Assembly (NCBI GenBank): GCA_030998015.1
Contig: JARWMV010000007.1
Location: 393,880 to 457,879, forward strand
DNA from: Ceratorhiza oryzae-sativae
Lineage: Eukaryota > Basidiomycota > Agaricomycetes > Cantharellales > Ceratobasidiaceae
Reading direction: 5' to 3'
DNA: 64,000 nt
The translations under genes and the position numbers were made by a program. The stretch's first letter is position 1. The number at the start of each line of letters is the position of its first letter. The notes beneath the pieces are model-generated. The model did not search any database and had not been told where the DNA came from. It was given only the letters and a program-made list of their open reading frames with translations. Positions 45,183 through 53,838 of the stretch are shown here, one piece after another.

Positions 45183-45545
45183 CACACATACATCCACTCT
45201 ACAATATTTTCTTGATTTACTACATTTTATGAGATCATCTTCAAAACATACTTGCCTTTTATGGTATATCTGTGTCATGTGACTCAGGGAATGTTCCGGA
45301 CCAGTAACTGAGATGTATTTCAACTCTGATGTGAAATTCCGCAGTTCCACAGTCGCTTCTACTGCTTCTATCTCTTATCTGTCATGACTCACTGTACGGA
45401 CTTGTTTGTTATGATGTGGCTCGTACTATGTATATAAACCAGGTCAAGTTTGCAGAGGACTCCTCAAGAACTTGACCTCTCGTCGAATACAAGTTCTTTC
45501 GTTTTCTTACTATTTTCCTTGTTGCCTGACTTGTCGTCGTCGACA
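45170..45545 (+). repeat. G2 3' LTR (LTR-B)
   Basis: 376 bp, TGTCACGAAC to GTCGTCGACA, preceded by the polypurine tract GAAGGGGGGAAG and followed by the TCCTA duplication. Confidence 0.93.
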
Positions 45546-45550
45546 TCCTA

Positions 45551-45783
45551 ATCACACTAGAACAACAGGTAACCGATCTAGGAAATTAGCTCTGGAAAAC
45601 AACTGAAGCAGAAAGGCCAAGGGAAAGGACAGGCAAAGGAAAGAAGGACTCTGTATCAAATGCAGTAAATCAGGGCATGTCCTGAAGGAGTGCCAAGGCC
45701 AGTGGACCTACGACAAAGCTAAGATACAAGGGAAGGCCAGCAGACAAGTTGAGGAAGAAAGCAGCTCTGAGTCGGAAAACTAA
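45551..45783 (+). pseudogene. G3 gag, C-terminal part with CCHC knuckle
   Basis: Continues the coiled-coil frame after G2 (ITLEQQVTDLGN, then TAG). A different frame carries the nucleocapsid knuckle CIKCSKSGHVLKEC near 45654-45695 and a Glu/Ser-rich tail (RQVEEESSSESEN) ending in TAA at 45781. The frame change plus the absent capsid points to a deletion inside gag. Confidence 0.7.
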
Positions 45784-45800
45784 TTGGTCCTACCACTTCC

Positions 45801-48800
45801 ATGTTGGAGGACCCCAATATAACCCCTACCGCAGATGTATGTTACCTCAAGAAGTCTAGTAATCAATCAATAATATACACTACGGTAGAGGGAATCATGG
45901 AACCAGCAAAGATGCTGATTGACTCAGGATCTTCAACCAACTTCATTGATAAGGCCTATTCAAGGGAAAAGGGGATTCCAACCACTCCCCTCAACCACAA
46001 GAAATCAATTGTGGCCATTGATGGAAATGAAATCAAGGATACCATAGAGGAAAGGGCAGAACTAAACATTGAAGTGGAAGGGAAGACACTGAAATGCTCC
46101 CTTTATGTGATGACCCTAGGTGACACAGACATAGTCCTAGGGAAAGAATGGCTTGAAGAAGCAGAACCTATCATAGATTGGAAAGACCTTACCATCTCAT
46201 ACCCAGACAAAATCAAGGCAAGGGCAGCAAGTGAAAGCCTACAAATCCCAGAAGAATTTAGGGATTTTGAAGACCTATTTGGGGAAGAAGGTTTCCAAGA
46301 ACTTCCACCCCACCAAGGTAACCTAGACTTCAAAATGGACCTGATCGAGGGAGCGGAGCTGCCAAAGCCTGCAAAGAGGTACAGTATGTCGCCAGCAGAA
46401 ACAAAAGCACTCAGGGAGTACCTAGAGGAGGAACTAAGAAACAGGAAAATAAGGCCCAGCCAGTCAGTTGTAGCTGCACCCTGTTTCTATGTGAACAAAG
46501 CAGATGGAGGGCTTAGGTTGGTAGTCGACTACTGTAAGATGAATGACATCACCAAGCCAGACAGGTTTCCACTTCCAATCCAAATAGAATTGATTGAGAG
46601 ACTGAAGGATGCAACCATTTATTCAAAAATGGATGTTTGATGGGGGTTCAACAACATCAGGGTAAAAGAGGGAGACGAATGGAAAACAGCCTTCAGGACA
46701 GGAGAAGGCCAGTTTGAATGCTTGGTCATGCCATTTGGAGTAATGGAAGGACCAAGAACCTTTACAAGGTTCATGATGGAAAAGTTCCATGACATAATAG
46801 ATGATTATGTGGTAATCTACATGGACAATGTACTAGTGTTTTCCAGAAACAGGGAAGAACATGTACAACATGTCAGGGAAGTGTTAAGAAGAATGAGGGA
46901 AAACCACCTCTTCCTCAAACCACACAAGTGTCAGTTCTTTGTGAAGGAGGTAAGCTTCATTGGAATTGTCATATACCCAGAAGGGATATTGATGGAAAAG
47001 GAAAAGGTAAAGGCAGTTCTAGAATGGCCAGAACCTAACACAGTAAAAGAAGTCCAAGCCTTCCTAGGCTTCATGGGGTTCTATAGAAGGTGGATAGAGA
47101 AGTTTAGTACCTTAGCCAAACCCCTCACAGATCTCACTCAAAAAGATGTCAAATTCCTGTGGGAAAGAAAACAACAGGAAGCATTTGAAGCTATCAAAGA
47201 AGCAGTAGCAAGAGAACTGGTCCTAATCCACCCAAACCCAAACAAGCCATACATACTGGAAACAGACGCCCCAGGAGTGGCCATGGGGGCAGTACTAAGC
47301 CAAAAGGGTGATGACAACCAATTGCATCCAATTGCCTTCCTATCGAAGAGCTTCACCCCACCAGAGAAAAATTATGACACCTATGACAAGGAGTTGCTTG
47401 CAATTGTTAGGTCCTTAGAGCACTGGAGGTTATGCCTAGAAGGGACAGAGGAACCCATTGTGATATACACCGACCATAGGAACCTCCAGTACTGGCAAAA
47501 TGCCCAGATGTGGAATAGAAGGCATGCCAGATGGTATCTCACTCTGGCACCCTTCAATTTTCAGATTGTGTATAGACCAGGGAAACTCTCACAGAAGCCA
47601 GATGCCCTTTCCAGAAGGAGCGACCATGGGGATACCCCTATGGAACCACAGATCATGATTCCAGAAGAAAAGTTCATAGGTTTCATGGCAGAAGTACAGG
47701 GGAATTTCTGGGAAGAGCTTAAAGAAGCTCAGGAAGAAGACGAATCTATCAGATCCTTAAGGCTGAGCATGGCAAATAAAGAACAACTACCACCCTCAGT
47801 ACAGAAGGAATTTAGACAGTATGAAATGAAGGAGGGCCTATTAAGGTATGACGATAGGCTCTACATCCCAGATGACAAGGACTTGAGGTTGAGTCTCCTT
47901 GAGGAGTGCCATGACGCCCCTGTCGCGGGTCATCAGGGACAAGCCCGAACACTAGAATTACTATCAAGGGATTACTATTGGCCAGGAATGAAGGCCCAAG
48001 TAAACCAATACGTGGAATATTGTGAAACATGTCAAAGAAGCAAAGGACACAAACAAGGTACTCCCCTGAAGTCCTTACCAATCCCATGGAAACCATGGGC
48101 AGATGTCACATATGATTTCATCGTCAAATTACCTGTCTCAAAGGGGTACGACAGTATCTTGACAGTTGTAGATCACTTCTCCCAGCAGGCCCATTTTGTA
48201 CCATGTCTGGAGAGCACCAATGCAGAAGAACTGGCAGAAATATTCATAAGGGAGGTATGGAGACATCACAGGACCCCAGAAACCACTTTCTCAGACTGAG
48301 GGCCAACCTTTAACAGCCAATTCCTAAAAGCCCTATACAAAGGAATTGGGACAAAGCCCAGATTCTCCACCACCTTCCATCCAGAAACAGATGGTCTGTC
48401 AGAAAGGACAAATCAATGGGTAGAAGGATTCTTAAGAACCTTCTGCAATTATAGACAAGATGATTGGGTAAAATGGTTACCCATTGCCGAATTCTGCCAT
48501 AACAACCATGTAAATGCTACAACAGGACAAACCCCATTTGAAACGGTATATGGAAAAAACCCAAGATGGGTTGTCCAAGAGGGAGAAGAACCGTCTAAGG
48601 CACCCGCTGCAGACAACATGTGTAATCAAATGGAAAAGGTATGGGATGAGGCAAGAGCCTCAATGGAATTACACCAACAAATGGAAGAGAAAGGGAGGGA
48701 ATTCAAGGTAGGAGACAAGGTTTGGCTCCTCCTAACAAACCTCTTGTCCAAGAGACCCTCCAAGAAACTGGACAACCGAAAAGGGGGGCCTTTTGAAATC

Positions 48801-50645
48801 ACAGTAGAGGTGCTGTGCCAGGCTCCTGCAGCCAGAACTTGCCAGAATTCTGGCTAAAATTCCAGCGAATTCCGGCGTGCCAGTTGCCAGTGCAGGTGCC
48901 AGAATAGCCTCAAGGGTGCCAGAGTCCTAGGCAGAGTCCTGCAGTACTGGCATACCTGCATACCTGCATACCTGAATACTGGCACATTGTCACCTGTACA
49001 CGACCACCACGGATTGCATATATTAAGCACTCATAAAATGCGCAAAATTCAGCGGATCAAATTGTACTTTACTTGATTACAAACGGTTAAGAAATGAGCA
49101 GTATCGGCGCAGAATCGTCTAAGAAAAATATTCAGGGGGATGCGCAGATGTTCAAGCTTGCTATCCTGAGCTCTAATTGGGGCGATATACATACTAATCG
49201 ACTCGTCTCACTGAGAGGAATCGAATGCACATATTTTCATAATAAACGAATGCTTTTATCGAAAGTTATCAGCGATATAAAGGGGGAAACCCCTGAACAG
49301 CGCCACAAGCGCTAGTGAAACCAGCCGTGCAAACCTCGCTCCCTTGCGCGGAGTCGATGCGCATTATCATAAGGACTCTATATACCAAAAACCAGCCTGA
49401 TTGAAGGTGTTTTAGCTGGTGAAACTGGGGGAACAGCGCCCCTGATGCTGAAAACCCCCTGAAATGCGCCATGGACACCCACACAGTGCTATTCTGGCTT
49501 TCTTAGTATCACAGACAGATTCAGGGATGCTTATTGCCCTATCTCAGGTACCTGAAACATCTGGAACAAGCTTATAACATAAATTTCCGACCATGTGCAG
49601 TGATTCTGCTGGGTTGACAGTGAGGTTGCCTGCACACACCCCGGTTCATAGTTATCCAGTCAATGTATTTACTAGATATAATGTCAGTAGGGGTTTTTCA
49701 AGCTCAGGAGAAAGGCTAGCTGGTCGGATAAGCTTCAAACAGCTTTCTTTGTGGTGAAATAGCATGTGCGCATTTCCCAGAATATTTCCTGAGCATCAAT
49801 TTGGAGCGAACTATGCGTTATCGAATTTTTTGCGCGGAGCAAATGACATATCTGTGATCTCCTGATTTTTGCGCATTTAATGAGCTACTTTGCGAGAGAT
49901 TGTGGTGAGGTTTATGGCCCTGGAAATGTTGGCCACAAAGACCCGAACAAAAGAACTGCGTAAAATTTGCCAGAATGAATTTCGTATGAAACGTGCTCTA
50001 TATCATTGGAATGCTCTCTCTTCTGCGCATCTAATGAGCTATTACACAACTTGATGTGGTGAGTTCTGACCATAGCCAGTTGCAGGAGTCCCGGGATTCT
50101 GGCATGCTCCTGCACCTGCCAGAATTCTGGCACGGACTCCGGCAACTGGCGAGCCAGTGCCAGTGCCAGTGCCAGAATGGCCAAAAAGCGCAGGAGTCCT
50201 GCTGCAGGTGCCGGAGTCCTGCAAAATTCTGGCACAGCTTCTCTAAATCACAGAAAAAATCTCATCCCATGCATATTGCCTGGACCTACCTAAAACCATA
50301 CGTGTACACAATGTATTCCATGTAAATCTCCTCTCACCATTCACAGAAGATAAAGACTTCCAAAGAAGGCAGGCCAAACCACCACCAATCATAACAGAAG
50401 AAGGAGAGGAGGAATACAAGGTGGACCACATTGCAAATTATGAATGGCGGAATGGCAAGTTGTTTTACCAAATCAGATGGAAGGGCTATGACCCAATAGA
50501 AGACACAATGGAATGTGCCAGCAAGTTCGCTGACATGAAAGAGGTTCTAAATGACTTGCAAAGGCACTTACCAGATGCACCAATGCCAGTCAAGACGAGT
50601 CAACACTCAGGTGACTCGAAAGGCAGGCCAAAGAGAACCAAATGA
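45801..50645 (+). pseudogene. G3 pol (protease to chromodomain), two TGA stops, split by a hAT-type element
   Basis: ATG 45801. Order: protease (MLIDSGSSTNFID), RT (VVDYCKMNDITKPD, MVMPFGVMEGPRTFTRFM, YMDNVLVFSRN), RNase H (ETDAPGVAMGAVLSQKG, DHRNLQYW, PDALSRR), integrase zinc region (HDAPVAGHQG, YCETCQRSK), integrase core (TVVDHF, HPETDGLSERTNQWVEGF), then a C-terminal chromodomain (EEEYKVDHIANYEWRNGKLF, IRWKGYDPIEDTME). One frame is kept throughout, including across the insertion at 48805-50245. Lesions: TGA at 46638 and 48297 (both expected from CGA) and YMDN instead of YMDD in the RT active site. The stop at 50643-50645 overlaps the ATG of the next ORF (ATGA). The element belongs to a different lineage from G1/G2. 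Confidence 0.9.
48805..50245. mobile_element. Non-autonomous hAT-type element, 1441 bp (TSD AATCACAG)
   Basis: Ends are TAGAGGTGCTGTGCCAG and, on the other strand, TAGAGAAGCTGTGCCAG: a 17-bp terminal inverted repeat with two mismatches. The 8-bp duplication AATCACAG lies at 48797-48804 and 50246-50253. An 8-bp TSD with TAGAG termini is the hAT signature. Both subterminal 180-bp zones are full of TGCCAG/CTGGCA and CTGCAGG motifs, as expected for transposase binding. No transposase frame inside. It interrupts G3 pol between EIT and the following residues, and removal restores the frame. Confidence 0.9.
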
Positions 50646-51571
50646 GGATCTGGAAAGCTTTAAAAAGAGCCATCCAGGATACCCAAGAAAGGCCAGAGCC
50701 CGCTCTACCACCTCACTTGCACCACAATACACCTGCAAAACCCCAAAACATGCCTTTTGTCACTCACCCAGTTGCACATCCCAACCGTTACACACCACTT
50801 GCTGAAAATCAGGTGGCCCCACTTCGGCAGCCACCCACCACCAGGCAGCCAGCACCCTACCCTGGCAGGGAAAATCATCCTAAACCAGGGATGTACTGCT
50901 CCAGAGTGGAAGACGCCCAGAGGTACGCCGAACGACTGTTGCCAGGGGCTAACCTAGTGTACATCCCAAAGAAGTTAAGGGATGAAAGGAACTGGATCAA
51001 CAATGACAAGTACCTGGATCCCAGGTTAGGGGTCCTGACATGGCATGGAAGCCGGAAGCCAACGATGAGAAACACCTTGCTAAGAACACCGATGTATGTT
51101 GTTGACAATATCATGGGACCAACAGTCGACATGGTGACCAAGGCAGCAAGACAACAGAGGAGGGCCACAGGCCAAATGGCAGATGGGGGGGACTGGGAGG
51201 TGGAGCGCCAGGCCAAGGCATTGCTGGAAGAATGGAAGTTGACACCGGCTGCACTGTATGTGGGACTGCTCGAAGCAACTACCACTGATGAGATGTTTAC
51301 TGCTATCAGGACGAAGCAGGCAAACATGAGTGACTTCCGAAATTGGGTGAAGGTGCACCCAAACAAAAACACCAATTACAACACTGATATGACAAGCCTT
51401 ACATCAAGCCTAGAATCACTGGTCATGGCTGAGGAAGAAGCCAAGCTAGAAATAAAGGAACCCACCCTGGACCCAGCTGCGGAGGAAGCCAAACAGGACT
51501 GGGACCAGTGGGAAAATGAGCTTGTTGAAGCTCTGGAGGAGGTGCCACTGTTGGAACCAACCCCCATATGA
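50642..51571 (+). CDS. Unrecognised 309-aa ORF following G3 pol with an ATGA overlap
   Basis: ATG 50642 overlaps the pol stop (AAATGAGG). The frame stays open for 309 codons. N-terminal 90 residues are Pro/His-rich (PALPPHLHHNTPAKPQ). The middle looks globular (MYCSRVEDAQRYAERLLPGA, IPKKLRDERNWINNDKYLDP, LGVLTWHGSRKPTMRNTLL). The C-terminal third is helical and very acidic (AEEEAKLEIKEPTLDPAAEE, WENELVEALEEVPLLEP). No family recognised. It is intact while the neighbouring pol and Rep frames carry stops. It could be an extra ORF of G3 or the left gene of the Rep module; the overlap favours the former. Confidence 0.55.
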   Translation: MRIWKALKRAIQDTQERPEPALPPHLHHNTPAKPQNMPFVTHPVAHPNRYTPLAENQVAPLRQPPTTRQPAPYPGRENHPKPGMYCSRVEDAQRYAERLLPGANLVYIPKKLRDERNWINNDKYLDPRLGVLTWHGSRKPTMRNTLLRTPMYVVDNIMGPTVDMVTKAARQQRRATGQMADGGDWEVERQAKALLEEWKLTPAALYVGLLEATTTDEMFTAIRTKQANMSDFRNWVKVHPNKNTNYNTDMTSLTSSLESLVMAEEEAKLEIKEPTLDPAAEEAKQDWDQWENELVEALEEVPLLEPTPI

Positions 51572-51638
51572 CCACTTTGCCTCCCACAAATTTTCTCCTG
51601 AATGTATAAGAGTTTTATTTTTCTTTTACACATCAAAC

Positions 51639-52195
51639 TTAATACATTTCCCTTTTACTCTCTATTTTACATTTGCCCTTGAGGGGCCAGGTATAGGGCT
51701 TCTTGCCTTTTTTATCCTTCTTATTGGTCTGAACAACTAACTGGGTAGTGGGCCGCAGCCAAGGAGCCTCCCCCCCTGGGAAGTCGGCCATGTAGTTCTG
51801 GGAGCACCGAGGACCGGACACTGCAAAGGGCGAAGCCTCATCAAACAAGGGAGCAGAGCCCTCCTCAAAGAATTCAGCAAGAGCGGCCTGGTGAGACTGC
51901 TCCTCAAAGGACTTGTAGTCCTGATCAACAAGCACCCAGACACACTCAAGGGTGGCCTCATGGGCCCAACCATCAAGGAGGATGCACTCTTCTACAGAAC
52001 AAGTTAGCTACGTGAGAACGATGAAGAACAAGCACACGTACCTGGCACCCCACAGAAGAACCAATCCCTGACACCTCCATAGAAGTCTTCAAGGGAGGCG
52101 TTGCACACGGCATCACAGTAGGTGCAGTACTCCCCCTCAGGGAGAGACCAGCAGGTGCAGTCAAGGGGGTTGTAGTTAAGGGAAATAACGTGCAT
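51639..52195 (-). CDS. Spliced cysteine-rich ORF, 168 aa, antisense and convergent to the 309-aa ORF
   Basis: Minus-strand exons 52042-52195 and 51639-51991 join across a 50-nt GT-AG intron (GTACGT ... TTCTGTAG, phase 1) to give 169 intact codons. The N-terminus is cysteine-dense (DCTCWSLPEGEYCTYCDAVC, WFFCGVPEECILLDGW). The middle is acidic (DQDYKSFEEQSHQAALAEFF, EEGSAPLFDEASPFAVSGP) and the tail basic (TNKKDKKGKKPYTW). No family recognised. Its 3' end is 67 nt from the convergent 309-aa ORF. Its start faces the Rep gene across an intergenic region with direct repeats, an ambisense layout like that of CRESS DNA replicons. Clean splicing of an unbroken frame suggests real expression at some time. 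Confidence 0.6.
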
Positions 52196-52312
52196 AGTAA
52201 AGACAGGATGAGGAAAGAAAACAACAAAAACCACAAACATTAAAAAATCACAGTGCAACACAATAACTTGCACAAACATCAAAACAAGGTCTGGTCAGTT
52301 GACACCAACAGA

Positions 52313-52442
52313 CATGTGACCATCTGCCAGAAAACAAACAACAAAGCACAGGAATCACATGACCTAGCCTAGTCACATGACCACCTGCCAGAAAACAAAT
52401 AACAAACCACAGGAATCACATGACCTAGCCTAGTCACGTGAA
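52313..52442. repeat. Two 61-bp direct repeats with CACRTG palindromes between antisense ORF and Rep
   Basis: Two copies of a 61-bp unit (about 52317-52377 and 52378-52438), each containing CTGCCAGAAAACAAA and GGAATCACATGACCTAGCCT. Palindromic cores: CATGTG at 52313, CACATG at about 52356, 52375 and 52417, CACGTG at 52435, and another CACGTG near 52607. The position, in the divergent intergenic region, fits a shared promoter or replication-initiator binding array. I find no geminivirus-type nonanucleotide. Confidence 0.7.
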
Positions 52443-52719
52443 TATACACTATCCCCTAACTACCAGAGGGGTCGGAGAGGGGGCACCAACTGAAGTGGAG
52501 GAGCGGAGGCCCCGAGCGTAGCGAGGAGAAAGGCCGATGCAGGGGAACACAGGAAGGGCACCCCTTGGAGATGCGTCATAACCAGCACAAGCCTACATCA
52601 GGAAACCACGTGACCACAACAACCAGAGAGGGTATATCTAGGGGACGCCTTTGGGGGTAAAGGGGGCTATCATCTCATGCCCTCCCCACAAGACGCATCT
52701 ACTTCTAAAAACACCAACA

Positions 52720-53838
52720 ATGCTAAGCGAAGATGGCTCGAACGTGGGAACACCCCAGCCAAACGAATCAAGCACAGGTTGGAGGTCAGCATCGCCATTG
52801 CTGGCACCCTTGGAATCAAGCCAAGCCCCCTCACCCGCTTCTACACAGCTTACACTGATGGATCACGGGTCCGAAGAGCTGACTGAAACTGCACAGGCCC
52901 CCCGATTCCGTGTCCAGACCAGGGCGGTGCTGCTGACCTGGTCGAAGCTATGCGATCAGCCCTCAAGTGGGCTTGCTGCCCAATAAGAGGCATTCTGCTG
53001 CCACCAACCCAATCACTGGGCAACCTTAGCCGTGGTCGAACAGCACAACGCGGAGGAGCCGAACTACGACCCAACCCAGCCCCTGCATGTCCATGCCCTC
53101 TCCATCAGTCAGGAACAGAAGGGTGGGTGGAACACCCAGAATGCAGGGTTCTGGGACTTCAAGGGGCAACACCCCAACATACAGCCCAAAGACCTCAAGG
53201 ACGGACCAGGAGGCAACCCAGCAAGGGATGCCTTCAACTATCTCTGGAAGGACGTTGGAGCTAATGGCAAGGAGATAGAGGATCTGATGGTGGGGGACCT
53301 GACCTTGGAAAGGTTGGAGGAGATCTTGGTGAAGGGAAAGGGCGGAAAACAGTCAAGGATGGAGGCAGACTTGGAGGATGGGACAGAGATTGTTGCCTCA
53401 GCAACAAAACAGGAGTACTACCAGGCATTCAAGCACCTCCGCCCCCTCCAGATGATGACGATGTGGAACTCGGTACGAGCATATGCCGAGTACACATACA
53501 AGGAAGACCAGGGTTGCATGCCTGCAATCCCTGTGGAGTTAGAGGTCCTGGAAGACCGGGAGCACATCGACTGAGCAGACAGATGGTTTGCTGAGGAGGT
53601 CGAGAAGAGGGGAAGAGGGGTGCACCATTGCATCCTGGTGATAGAAGGAGAAACTGGAATGGGGAAAACGGCATATGCATGATCCAAGGGCTGCCACAGC
53701 CAGATGTGCAATGTGTGGAATATGGGCAACTTGTCAGAAGATGCCGACATTTGGATCCTGGACGACATGGTCCAGTCAAACGGAAAGTACTTGCTCAAGG
53801 CCCTGAGCCAGTACGAGGCAGACTTCACAGGCAGGTAC
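52720..53838 (+). pseudogene. Endogenous CRESS-type replication initiator (HUH endonuclease + SF3 helicase), broken and 3'-truncated
   Basis: One frame from ATG 52720 to 53838 shows, in order: Rep motif I (VLLTWSK, about 52927-52947), HUH motif II (LHVHALS; two His at 53086 and 53092), motif III with the catalytic Tyr (YLWKD, 53239-53253), then an SF3 helicase with Walker A (GETGMGKTAYA, from 53647) and Walker B (DADIWILDDM, about 53738-53767). This is the architecture of circular ssDNA virus and plasmid Rep proteins, which nick the origin and unwind DNA for rolling-circle replication. Breaks: TAA at 52984, TGA at 53572 and 53680. The sequence ends at 53838 where a solo LTR-A begins, so helicase motif C and the tail are lost. 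A TATATCTA site near 52632 may be its promoter. The region between motifs I and II may hold a further frameshift. Confidence 0.85.

Larger units (their letters stand above)
37288..45550 (+). mobile_element. Ty3/gypsy chromovirus G2, complete with both LTRs (TSD TCCTA)
   Basis: LTR-B at 37293-37668 and 45170-45545, each 376 bp, flanked by TCCTA at 37288-37292 and 45546-45550. It lies inside the gag of G3. Internal order: leader, upstream zinc-finger ORF, gag, pol (protease, RT, RNase H, integrase, chromodomain) and a polypurine tract (GAAGGGGGGAAG) directly before the 3' LTR. A solo LTR-A sits in pol. With few lesions and nearly identical LTRs, it is one of the youngest elements here. It is not autonomous now, because gag has a frameshift and stops. 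Confidence 0.93.

Noticed and set aside
49094..49315. A 73-aa frame inside the 1.44-kb hAT-type element
   Set aside because: Short, no transposase motif and not protein-like; the element is non-autonomous.
48805..50245. A CRISPR-like or satellite array, suggested by the dense TGCCAG and CCTGCATA repeats
   Set aside because: Repeats are irregular, confined to the two ends and flanked by TIR and an 8-bp TSD, so they are hAT subterminal motifs.
52313..52720. A geminivirus-type origin with the conserved nonanucleotide hairpin upstream of Rep
   Set aside because: No TAATATTAC-like sequence in a stem-loop could be found on either strand, so an origin is not called.
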